A DNA stretch of 64,000 bases, from positions 31,181,246-31,245,245 of the forward strand of contig NC_077241.1 of NCBI RefSeq assembly GCF_947179165.1, read 5' to 3'. The stretch comes from Solanum dulcamara (Eukaryota > Streptophyta > Magnoliopsida > Solanales > Solanaceae). The notes beneath the pieces were generated by a model that saw only the letters and a program-made list of their open reading frames with translations, made no database searches and was not told where the DNA came from. The position numbers and the translations under genes are program-made. Of the stretch, positions 48,834-60,049 are shown one piece after another; position 1 is the stretch's first letter; each line of letters begins with the position of its first letter.

Positions 48834-51149
48834 CTAAGGAGGCTGCATGGGGGTCCAAGTATATGGTTGCTGCAAGTATTGAAGAATGTTGGAGTGTGCT
48901 GGAGAGGCCCTAGTAAGCCATGCTTTAGTGTCCATTCGTTTACAACTATGTGGACTTGCACCTACAAGTAGCCAAGGAAGCAAACAAACATGGTTGTTGC
49001 AGTCCTGTATCCAGCTCCTTGCTGCCTCTCTAGCTGCAGTGATAATATGCTTGTTGTTGCAGGTTAGGTTCAGTAGTAGATCCCTCTTTTGGATGATGGT
49101 CAAGTCCTTGGGATACCTGCACTGGCAAACAAAACCAGAAAAATATACAAACAAACAAATTTGTAGGCTGCTGTACTAGGTACTAGTGAATTTTAGTTGC
49201 TCATTGTGGGCTGCATATGGGTGGTACAGAGGGTGGGTGATGATGGCTGCAGGTGCCCTGAGAAACCAAGCATTCTCAACTTTGAAGTTGTAGCTGGTGT
49301 GCAAGAAGGTTGTTGCAAGTGTTGAGACAGGGGACTTGGTATGGATTAAGAGTTGATGTGATGATCCAATTAAGCCAAGCAGTTGTCTCCCTTCGTGTGA
49401 GTTTGTGTGCAGCTCCTTGTTGCTTCCATTGTGCTTAGGCTGCTTGTTGGTGTCAGTTACACAAGAAGGGAGGTCCTTTATTGTGATCAGGTTCAACTTC
49501 TTAGAGTACCTGCACAGACAAACAAAACCAACAAACCACACAACCAAAGAAATCTGCAAGCTGCTGTAACCAGTACTATTAACTTGTATTTGTTCCTTGT
49601 GTGCTGCAGGTTGGTGGAGTTGTTGCTGGGGTGTGTTGATGTTAGAGAATGTGGATGGCAAGCTGAGTGTGCTGCTCCATAGAAGCCCCAAGTTACTGCA
49701 GCCCTTATAGCAGTTCCAAAGAGGGTCTGCATAAAGGGAAAAAGGCAATGTCCAAAAGGATGAAGAAGAACAAAGCCAAAAGCTGGATTGGATGTTATGG
49801 GATTGCTTATGTGGAGTCCTGGTGAGCAGCTCCAACTTTTTCTGGTGGAATAGCTCCCCAGTTGTTGATGTACCTAAACAAAAACAATTAAACAAAGACA
49901 AGCAACCAAACAAACACAAAAACCAGGAGGGAATTGCAATTCTGCACAGTCCTTGTGTAGGCCTCTTAGTGAAGGTATTTGTTTTGGTGGTTGTATCTGT
50001 GATGTCCTCTATGTAGGTGTTGATAAAACATGTTGATGAATCCATCCTGACATCTGCAGCTACACAACCAATAAAAACCAGCAAGAAAGGGTTTGCACAA
50101 GGAGCTGCTGCAGGTGTTGAGCTATTAGAGAAGGCATAGATGGAATAGTGATTAGGAGAGGAGGTCCAGTTATGCCCAGCTGCTGTCTCCCTTCTTTTGG
50201 GAATCTTTGAACCTGCATAAAGATGCACCAAAGAAACAAACAAATGAGGAGAATGGATAAGCTGCTGAAGGTTTGTGTGCAGCTCCAAGTTTCTTTCATA
50301 GTAGGAGAGGTTAAGGAACTTGTTGGAGCATGCTTCACAGAAAAGAAGGCCCTTTCTTGTGATCTGGTTCAGGCTGTTTGTGTGTTTCTCCCCAGTAGTT
50401 ATTGCACCTAAACAAAAATAATCAAAGGAATACAGACAACCAAACAAGCACAAAAAACAAAAGGGGTCTCCATTTCTGCACAATCCTTTTGTTTCAGTCA
50501 TGGAGAGTCTTGTATCAGTGGTGTCCTCTATGTATTTGTTGTTAAAGCATGTTGGTGTATATCTCCAACAACCTGCAACTACACAGTAAATAACCAAAGA
50601 CAAGCAAAGACCTGTACAGGCTAACAGAAAAGAAAGGATCTCAAAGAGAATTTTGGAGCCTGTTAGCATTTTCAAGGTCGCTCGACTAACGTCTCCACTT
50701 ATCTGTTTGAGCTGAAACTTTATGAGGTATGCACATATAACCCTTTCTTTAGCCTTGCAAGATTTGAAGGCTTTTTGCCCAAGTTGGAGCTTCCAAATAG
50801 CAAATTTCTCTCTCTTTAGGCTTAAGACAGCTGATTGTGTCCTATGTGTGACCAGCCTGGGCTTCCAATCAAGATTCCTATACCTGTTAAGCCAAGAAGA
50901 AAGAGAAGACAAAATATAAACTACTCTACTCCTTACCTCTAAAGTTAGACTGGTTATTCTAAGAAAATAATAAAGATAGTAATAAGGAAGGGAGATTTTC
51001 CTTTTGCCAGGAGTTCTAACTGTGAGATCTTCAAGGCATTTCCAGCTTGTCCATCTCAAGGTATGCCTTAGCTTGTTTGGAGAGATCATGCATAGTGAAA
51101 TAGAGTTCAGGAGATTTGCATTTGTGGCAGTGTTTAGATAAGACATCAA
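48834..51149 (-). other. LINE 3' region with a long repeated open frame (possible third ORF)
   Basis: Downstream of RNase H one minus-strand frame is open from 51149 to 49176 (657 codons) and, after one TAG, on to 48834. It overlaps the ORF2 end by 119 bases in another frame. The translation has diverged repeats in the same frame: YIEDxTDT, GLCR, FLCLFGCL, CLGxxTTGE occur twice (about 180 codons apart) with an in-frame length difference between them, and YSSLQI, GFVC(L/Q)CRY occur twice. It is rich in Cys, Leu, Phe, Thr and Asn with hydrophobic runs (FLLACTGLCLSLVIYCVV). The same DNA shows many T-rich tracts ending in AG, so spliced or non-coding origins remain possible. No family recognised. 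Confidence 0.45.
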
Positions 51150-54100
51150 CTGTGTAGTTTCCTACTCTAAGGATGTGTTTACAGCTGAAAGTTTGGAATT
51201 GGTTGCTGATGTTGTTTAAATTGTCCAGCAGCTCCTTTATTGACCAAGGGGTTTTTGCTTCTTGTTGTAACCACCTTATTAGGAGTTGAGAATCTACCTC
51301 TAACTCTACCTGTAAATAACCAAGATGAATACACCAAGATAGACCAAAGATAGCAGCCCTGATTTCTGCTTGGTTGTTAGTTTCTTCCCCTAATGGAACT
51401 GCATAGGCAAAGATAAGGTCACTATGAGTATTTCTAAGTATTCCTCCTCCACCAATGTTGCCTGGGTTGTTAAGGGCACTACCATCTATATTTAGCTTTA
51501 CCATGTGATCACCTGGTTTGATCCAGCATACAGGGGTAATTTTGGTGTTATAGTAGCATTGTTCCACTAAAATGACTCGGTCCTTCCAGTTATTTGGCCA
51601 TTCAATATAAGGAAAAGCTGTGATGAGCAGGTTAGAGATGCCTTTGTAGACAGAAAATTTTACTCTTGAAAGGTTAGATTTCTTCCCACCATATTTGGAA
51701 GCACATCTATTCTTCCATAAGTTCCAACAAATGAAGACATGGATTGCTTGTAACAGGAGTTTATGTGCTTCATTCTTGTATTTAGATGTCCACCATCTCA
51801 TAAGCATATTTCTAAGAGGTGTGTAATCTTGTTTTATGCCCAAAGAATCAGCAAACACCCTCCAAGTATTCTTGGCAAAGGTTCCTGCAACAAAGGTGTG
51901 ATCAATGGTGTCTTGGCCAGGTCTATCACAACAATGGCACTGAGAGGGGGCTTTGCCAAAGCTGGTTATTTTCTCATTGGTAGGTAATTTCCTTCTAAGA
52001 GCTCTCCAAACAAGAAAGGAGCATTTGAAAGGTATTAGTTGGTGCCAAGTACATGCATTCAGCATAGTATTTGTCCTCTTGTCTCTAATGAGCTCCCAGG
52101 CAGAAGAACAACTGAACTCCCCATTGGTATTAGGAATCCAGCATGGATGGTCCTATTTGAGGGGATGGTAGCTGAATTGAGTTGCTAAAATGTTAGGAAC
52201 AAACTGAGGAGGGGCTTTTTGGATAATGAGATCAACATTCCATTGGCCATTAGTTAGAAAAGCTGAAACTTGGGTGTGGTTAAACCTACAACTGTTAGCA
52301 GAAAAGTGAGATAAGGGGCCAACACCTAGCCAGTTGTCCCACCAAAAAAGGCAAGAGCTAGAATTAATTTACCACTGAATGTTAGGCTCAATATTGTGTT
52401 TGTTGTTCATGAGGTGCTTCTAAATTAAGGACTGACCAGTGTCCCACTTTTTTGTAATAATATTGGCCCTCTCACAGTATTTGGATTTAAGGAATTCTCC
52501 CCACAAGGTGTTCTTGGTTCTATGGGTCCACCACTGCTTGTATTGAAAAGATTTAACCACATCAGTGATATGTCTACCCCCTATGCCCCCTTCATCATAA
52601 GGATAGCTAAGGTTCTTCCATGAGGACCAGTGGTACTTCCTCTTGTCATTTTTCCATCCCTAGAAGAAGTTAGCAGTGATGCTCTGAATCTGCTTGATGA
52701 TGGTTGAAGGAGGGATGCTGGCTGAACGCAAATGTATTGGTATGGCTTGAATAACATGCTTCACAAAAATAGCTCTACCCCCATAGCTCAGGATTTTAGC
52801 ATGCCAACTAGTGATCCTTCTTACAAGTTTTGCAATAAGATCAGAGTAGTAAATAACTCTTTGCCTACCAATATAAATAGGACATCCCAAGTATGTTATA
52901 AGACTACTCTTTTGGTTGAAACCAGTGATACTCTTAATTCTCAGTATAGTAGACTTGAAAGCATTGGAAGGAACCATGAAATGACTTTTTTGCTTGTTAA
53001 TCAATTGTCTAGAAACTCTCTCATAGGTAGTTAATGTTTCCATAATGAGAGCTAAGGTGTGCCTTCTTCCAGAAGTAAAGATGATGATATCATCTGCAAA
53101 ACTCAGATGATTGATCTGAGGTCCCTTTTTTGCCATAAAGAAACCATGGAATTGGGGATGCTGATGAAGATTATTCAGTAGTCTGGACAGCACTTCAGCA
53201 CCTAGGACAAATAAAGCAGGGGAGAGAGGATCACCTTGTTTGAGACCCCTTGTGGAGTGAAAGAAACCATGTCTTGAACCATTGACTATAATAGAGTACC
53301 AGTTATCATCCATGATTCTCCAAACCATGTCAATGAAAGTTTCTTTAAACCCCATTCTTCTCATCACAAGACAAGTGTAATTCCAAGAGACCCTATCATA
53401 AGCCTTGGTCATGTCAAGTTTTATCACAACATTGCCTCCAATATTTGGTTTATTGATCTGGTGGATTATTTCCTAGGCAAGCATTATATTTTCAGAGATG
53501 TTTCTATTCTTGACAAAGACAGATTGGTTCAAGGAAATGAGGTTGGGGAGAATAGGAGCAAGTCTTAGGTAGAGGAGTTTGGAAATGATTTTGTTAGTGA
53601 AGTTGCTAAGGCTTATGGGTCTGAACTCAGAGATTTTTGTAGGATGGTTTACTTTTGGGAGTAGAACCAAACAAGTATGGGTGAAATATTTAGGCATAGT
53701 TTGTCCACAAAAGAAGGATGTGATCACTTTAAGGAGGTCTTCTTTGATGATGTCCCAGCACACCTGAAAGAAAGTTCCATTCATCCCATCAAGGCCAGAA
53801 GCAGAGTGTGGATTCATAGTAAAAATAGCAGTTTTCACTTCTTCCATAGTAGGCATGGCTTGTAAATCATCATTGTCTTTGTCAGTCACCATTGTAGGGA
53901 TGCAATGGAGTGTCTGCTGTTGGATGTGCTCCTCCTTTCCAGTAAAAAATTATTGGAAATATTCACAAGCAACATTAGCTATCTCTTTATCACCTTGCAC
54001 CCAAGAGCCTTCTTCATTTTGGATCCTGTGGATGTAAAGCTTTCTTTTCCTGCCTCTAATGAGAGCATGAAAGTAGCTAGAGTTCCTATCACCTTCTTTG

Positions 54101-55149
54101 AACCAGTGAAGTTGAGACTTTTGTCTGAGGATAGAATCCTCCATCTTCATGTATCTAATGTACTCAGCATTGATAGCATGCAGTTGAGACCTATTTTCAT
54201 TGGTGTTTATACTGATTAGATTCTCTTCAGCTTGTCTAGCCTTCTCCTCATATTCTTTGACTTTAGCATAGATGTCTCCAAATTGATTTCTTGACCAGCA
54301 TCTAAGAGTAGCAGTAAGTCTTTTTATTTTCTGATGAAAACTCCACATTAGATTTCCATTAGAAGGTCTGCTCCAGTAATTCTTGACAGTATCCATGAAA
54401 GAAGGTTGCTCAGGCCAGCAGTTCAGGAATTTGAAATACTTGATGGGGTTGTGTTGTTGGTCAATCATTTCTAAGAGCAAGGGGCAGTGATCAGAACCCA
54501 CAGAAGGAAGATGAGTAATGCTGGTATGGGGAATGGTCTCTAGCCAGTTATCATTAACCATCCCTCTATCAAGTCTCTTCCAAATTCTAAAGTTGATACC
54601 CCTCAGGTTGGACCAGGTGTATTTCTGACCTGAGAAACCAAGGTCTTGAAGACCTGAAGCCTCAATAATGCTAATGAACTCAAAACTCTTTCTCATATTA
54701 TAGGGGACACCCTCTAATTTTTCTTCAGGGTATACAATAACATTAAAGTCTCCTATAGTGCACCATGGATTGGATGTAGCAGACTACTGTAGAAGGCTAT
54801 CCCATAAAGGTCTTCTGAGATGATCTTTACATTTAGCATAGACAAAGGTAGTGATGAATTGATTTGGGATCAAGGCATGATTGAGCTCACAAGTGATTAG
54901 TTGCTCATCATTCTCCAAAATCTTGCAATACACATCTTTTGTCCAGAAAATCCAAATCTTATCATTGGGATTGTGGATGGCATGGTCCATATTGAGCTAG
55001 TTTCTGATGTATTGTAACTGAGAGTTATCAGAAAAAGGTTCCATTAGAGCTATAAGAGAAATTTGATGGATATTTTTGAGAAGTTTTATTCTATCCATGG
55101 CTCCTTGGGTATTAATACCCCTTACATTCCAGCTAAGGGTACTAATCAT
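51031..55149 (-). pseudogene. LINE ORF2: endonuclease, RT, zinc region and RNase H (1372 codons, eight stops)
   Basis: A single frame runs the whole way with no frameshift, broken by stops at 54999, 54786, 53952, 53475, 52662, 52422, 52371 and 52155 (first base of each on the minus strand). The ATG overlaps the ORF1 stop as ATGA. The APE-type endonuclease (about 1-230) keeps LSWNVRGI, GDFNVIV and SDHCPLLL. RT (about 420-750) keeps KLDMTKAYDRVSW, GLKQGDPLSP and FADD near 684. The zf-RVT segment (CHCCDRPGQDTIDH) is near 1070. RNase H keeps NIDGS (Asp1222), NQAEIRA and VDSQ. Together these nick the target, copy the RNA and may remove it. Confidence 0.93.
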
Positions 55150-58100
55150 TGAGAAATTCTTAAAGTATGGGACCTGGTACTTGGTCTACCTGTGGGGGCA
55201 GTTTTTGTAGAAATTTTTGCCTTGTTGCTAAATCTAGTCCTATGTATCCCTCTAGGAGATAGACCCTGTGAACTAGCCACCTGTTGGATGTCTTCCTCAT
55301 ATATATTCTCAGAAAAGGGGGTGATGGTTTTGATTAAATTCTCACTTATAATATCATCTTCTTCCTGATCATGCAAGGGCTGATAATTATTATCTTCTTC
55401 ATTTTCTGAATCACATACAACATACTCATCAATAGGGTCCTGTATATTGGTGTTGAAGGTGAAGTGATCTGTAGCTACCTCTGGTGTTTGAAAAGGGGTG
55501 ATATCTATACCCACCTGATCATCGTCAAGTACAAATTGTTGACATCCCTATTCACTTTGCTGCATTGCAACACTGTCAGTTAAAGGAGTTTGGCATTTCT
55601 CAGAAAGGTTTGTTTTCTTTTTGATGGCCTCTCTCCTTTTCTTGCTTAACTTGTTCTTTTTAGCATTAGAGTCTTTGCCACTACTGCTTGCAATGGATCC
55701 CAAATCCTTGGCCATAGAGCCTAAGATGTTTTGCATGGTAGAATTATCAGTAGGGGGATCTCTTCTGATGGATTCAGTATTTGGTATGTCATTTTGAGCC
55801 TTGTGTGCAGGGGTAGCAGGGGATGTAAGGGCACTCCTAAGGTCTGTGATATTCTCATGCAAAACATGAGATAAGATCCCTCCCCTTTTGGGTTCCCCAT
55901 CCTGCAGATTAGTGGGGTTCTCCATTACTCCTCCAAGCCTTCCTCCATCAACTACACAACCAACAGCAGCAGAGATATGATGTGGGGGTGTAAGGGGTAT
56001 GGGGAGTAATAAGTCAATACCTGCATTCCTTGTTATATTGCTCCCTTGAGTAGTACCTTGTTGTTGAATTATGGTGTTTTCCTGCATTTTTGCTGAATTC
56101 TTCAAAGTGGAATTCCTTTGGTTACTTGGTTCTCCTGCATCTTGGTTATTGGTTTGATCCTGGGTAACAAGATCAACATAATTATTGGAAGTATAAATAG
56201 GAGTAGAGGAATTACCTGGACCTGTGATGTTTTGCTGAGGTTTATCAACTCCCCTGTTCTGCTGTGGTTGAATAGAGCTAATCACATTTGTTTGTTGGGG
56301 CTTGTTTTGTCCCTTAGACTGTTTCTTCCTCTGAACTTTCCACAATAGTTCTTTTGCATTGTCAAGTGTTTGTTGTGGCTGAGCAGGAGCATCTTTTATA
56401 GATGTATTGATATTTGTGTCATCATGATCCTTGGTTAGCATGCCCTCCTTGTTTTTGTTCATTTTTGTTGTTTCTTCTTCTTTTCTTTTTTTTTGTTATT
56501 CATCCCTTCTTTGAATATTACAAACATGTATCAAGTAACCCTGATGTTTGTAGTACATGCAGTAATCAGGTATATTTTTATATAAAATAGCTTGCCACCT
56601 CCCTAGAGTTTTATCAGTTTTGTCATATCCCAGCCAAACATGGGGAGGTCTTTTATTGGTGAGGTTCACTTGAAGTCTCACCTTGGCTATGCTTCCCCTT
56701 GTTTTTTGTATGGAAGCAGTGTCTAGGTAAAGTACCTTCCCTACAGAGGCTAGCAGGGCAGTGGTGAAATCTATGTTATAACAATGCCAAGGTAGTTCTA
56801 GTAAGGCTACCCAGATTGGCACTATTGGGGTTTCTTCATCTGGTTTAAAAGTAGGTGTCCATGTATGAATCCTCATGAGTTGGCCCTCTATTGTCATTCT
56901 CTATTTGGTCCAGACAGTATTGTAATCCAACTCATTTTCCAAGTCAATGTAGACATGTCTAGCATTGAAATGAGCAATTTTTACACCTTCTGAGAGCTGA
57001 GTTTGAATGATAAAGCTCCTTCTTATCAACTCTATCTTTGGCATGGTGTGGGTAAATTTGCCAACCAAGGTGTATTTGCATCTTTGAGCTAGTTTGTGCA
57101 TAAAGTCTTCTTTTTCAAGAAACACAGCAGGCAGGCCCTGTTTGGTTGTGTATTCAGGGGTGGCTAATTCAATAGGAGCCTCATTCTTTGCTTGATTATT
57201 TCTGAGTTTGGCAGCAAAGGTCTGAACTACAGTGTAAGGGGCAGGCTGAAGGACCTGGTCCTTTAAGCTGGGAAAAATATTTTTCTGGGGTTTTGGTTAG
57301 TGGAATTTGGTTGAGGTTGGGTATTGACTGATTTAGTTCCAACATGTCTAGGACCAACATTAGCATAGCTGATGGGCACCTTAGGTTGGCTAGTTTGAAC
57401 CTGGATGTCAAAATTACTAGACAACTTAGAGAAGCTATTGTGGGTGGTGGTAGGCTGTTGAGTGTGTAGCTGGTTGCTAGTTTGAGGAATAAAATTGTTA
57501 GGCATTTTGGTAGGAATTTCAGGGCTGCTTTTAAAATTGATTTTGGTATGATCAATGCCCTGCAAGGAGTTACCTACAGCATTACTAAGGATTACATTTG
57601 CATTAGGTTGCAAAAGAACTCCATTGGATTTCAAATTGGCAGTCTCAGAGTATATCAAGTTGGAAGGATTGGTCTTACCTTGAAGGTCTGTAACATTAGC
57701 ACTGTTACATTGCTGTGAAGTTCCTGAGGCATGTTTATCATTTTTGGAAAGAAGATGCATCGACTTTGCATTATCAATTGTGTGCATATCATCCTTTAGT
57801 TGATTGAATTGACCATATTTTTGATATTGGTCTTGAACCAATTTGTTATTGATGATTCAAGACACCTCTTGTGGATGGGAAGTTGCGCATTTCCCTTAGG
57901 AATATTTTGGATTTGATCTTGTGACAAATGGTTCGCCGGAGCTCCGGCGCCGGCACTCTGACAGTGACCCTGTAGATTTGGCAAATTCGAGCTAATTTGA
58001 GAGGATTTGATTCCTTCTCTAGTGTTTGTGAGTTGCTGGTGGGGTATATTTGTATCAATGAAATGCCCTGTTTTGCATTGGTTTCCACCTGAAAATGTCG

Positions 58101-58623
58101 CCTGAGCTCCGGCAACCTCGCCGGTACTATCGTCCCCAACGATTTCACCATCCATTTGGGTTGAAATTTTGGTGGTAGGAGTGCCATGAGATGGGGAACA
58201 ATCCAAAGGGGGTACGCCGTCTCGAATGTCGCCGGAGCCCCTTCGAATATAAAGGCGCAACTCCGGCGACTCTACGATGTTTCTCACAGTTATCGCCTGA
58301 TCAGTGCTCTCAAATGGTGCGGTGGTTTGATCCAATTTTTGGACTGTATGTAGTCTAAAAGATAAGGAATCATCTACCACAGTTCTTGATACTTGAATCA
58401 AACCATGTTTCTGAAAATTGATGATCTTGTGTGCAATTCTTAGCTCCTCTTCAGAGACAGTGATTGCATTAGTATTTTTTTGACCGATCGATTGTTGTTG
58501 ATTCAAACCAGCTTCACTTGAAATTGCAGTATTATTTTGCAGATTCAGAGTGTCATTAGCTGGTGATGTTTGATGATCTATATTCAGTGGCCACGGGAGC
58601 TTCACCTGCGGCGGTGAAGCCAT
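55146..58623 (-). pseudogene. LINE ORF1: RNA-binding protein with DUF4283-like domain, frameshifted
   Basis: About 1159 codons from the ATG at 58623, in three frames: frame 1 to about 57800, frame 2 to about 57263, frame 3 to 55146. The second shift lies in the run ATATTTTTC (about 57270). Frame 3 has stops at 56903, 56498 and 55550. The N-terminal third is rich in Gln, Asn and Ser. The middle (57150-56500) matches the plant LINE ORF1 domain: WTKxRMTIEGQLMRIHTWTP, PIWVALLELPWH, then a degenerate zinc knuckle CMYYKHQGY...C with the second Cys changed to Tyr. The C-terminal part is again Gln/Asn-rich and acidic (DSENEEDNN). It would coat the LINE RNA. Length is well above the 400-600 residues usual for such proteins. 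Confidence 0.85.
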
Positions 58624-58711
58624 TCAGAACTGACCGGAGATGAACAGTGTGAGATAGAGAGGGAGGAGATGACCGTTAGAGATTTTTGGAGTAATGTTAT
58701 GTTTAGCGAGT
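58624..58711 (-). other. LINE 5' UTR
   Basis: 88 bases between the 5' target duplication and the ORF1 ATG, purine-rich on the plus side (GAGATAGAGAGGGAGGAG). Its presence argues that the copy is not 5' truncated. No promoter motif can be named. Confidence 0.6.
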
Positions 58712-58727
58712 AATTTCAAGAACCTTT
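58712..58727. other. LINE target site duplication, right copy
   Basis: AATTTCAAGAACCTTT, identical to 48315-48330. Confidence 0.9.
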
Positions 58728-59850
58728 AAATAGACAATTAGAGGGTTTACTTGTAAATCATCAATTCATACATATGAAATTATGTTGCATCAAAATAGAG
58801 AAATAATCATTAGTTTAACCATGATTCATACTATTAAGTAAAAATAAGAATTACCATAAAAAAATATTACTTGCAATCAAGAGACTTAATTGAAAGAGTT
58901 TTTGGACTACATGGGTGGAAGAACCCATGGATAAATACCCACATAACTTAGAGTAGAGCTTAAAGAAAATAAATATAATTTATCATATAATCAAAATAAT
59001 TTAGACATGAGAGTGGAAGGAATACTCTCATTAAAGCCTTACATACCTGGAATCCGAAGCTTTAGTCGGTACCGAAAGACTTAATGAACACTCTTGAGTT
59101 CTAGCTTCTCTCCTCGCCGGAATGTTTTGTGTACTACCCGGAGTATATGAATAACCGTAATAGTATTTTTTCACTACTAAGAACTAAAACTATATTTGAG
59201 AATGTGTAAAGAAGTGTATAGAGAGAAGATTTGCTTTGAGAAAGCTTGATGAATAAAATGAGGAAATAAGGTGGGTATTTATAGGTGGGAAAGAGAGACC
59301 TAACAATAAATAAAATAATTATAAAGAAAAATCTAAAAATTTAATAGAATATACTGATGTCATGGATGATATTAAATGGAGGACAATTTATGTCATGAGT
59401 GATGTCAAATGTATCTAGATCTTTCCATGGTAGGTGAAATGAGTTATCTTTGACAGAATACTCCTTTTCGGAGATGAGTTTGAATAGGATAAATTCCTTA
59501 TTAGGATTTGGTGTCTTCATAAGAATTGTAGATATAGAAGTCTAGTTTCATATCGTTTACGAATCAACCAATTTGGATAAACCTACAGTGAGATATGATT
59601 TTTCTTCTATAAACACTCCTTTGTGTCACAGCATTCTGTCTTACAACAATTAATTTATTTGACCTACTTAACCTTCAAAACTTAAAATATGGTCTTCACA
59701 AAAGTTGTAGGTAATGATCTTGTGGTTACTCAAAAATTTGAATCACCCAATTTGGACAATCCTATTAAAAGTTATGCCCAAAATATATAGGCTGTATTAT
59801 TTTTAGGCGAGAATTGAAACTCGTAGACAACGTTTTTAGGGGATGTTACA
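58728..59850 (-). repeat. 3' LTR of B2, proximal part (promoter side)
   Basis: On the minus strand it starts TGTAACATCCCC at 59850 and aligns with the first half of the B1 LTRs. The family TATA box TATAAATA is at 59283-59276 and the donor-like CCAG/GTATGT at 59046-59041, 237 bases apart as in B1. The LTR is cut by the LINE after 58728. Confidence 0.9.
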
Positions 59851-59868
59851 TTATCTCCCCCTTGGGAA
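59851..59868 (-). other. Polypurine tract of B2
   Basis: On the minus strand TTCCCAAGGGGGAGATAA lies directly before the 3' LTR, close to that of B1. Confidence 0.8.
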
Positions 59869-60049
59869 CATTCGTCCTCGAATGAGGAAAGACTTATCTT
59901 GAGTAGAGTAGAGTGTAAACCAAAAACCCATCATTAATGCAATAGTGTAATTTAAAACATCGTTTAAAATATATTTTATAATTTTTCAAGCATATGACAA
60001 GAAAAGTTGAGATACAAGGATAAGTAATTGAGAAAGGACAACTTAATAC

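Larger units (their letters stand above)
48331..58711 (-). mobile_element. Full-length plant LINE (L1-type, with RNase H)
   Basis: About 10.4 kb on the minus strand: short 5' UTR (58711-58624), long ORF1 (to 55146), ORF2 (55149-51031) with endonuclease, RT, zinc region and RNase H, an unusual 2.7-kb 3' region and a poly(A) tail (T run at 48328-48340). Target duplications of up to 16 bp flank it. It is long for a plant L1, mainly because of ORF1 and the 3' region. It carries about eleven in-frame stops and two ORF1 frameshifts, so it is now inactive. Confidence 0.93.

Noticed and set aside
49407..50411. Plus-strand open stretches within the LINE 3' region (49407-49682, 49792-50016, 50223-50411)
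   Set aside because: They are antisense to the LINE, and their shared words come from the tandem repeats. The minus-strand frame is longer and spans the whole region.
53572..54219. Plus-strand open stretches opposite the LINE RT
   Set aside because: Shadows of ORF2, which carries clear endonuclease and RT motifs on the minus strand.
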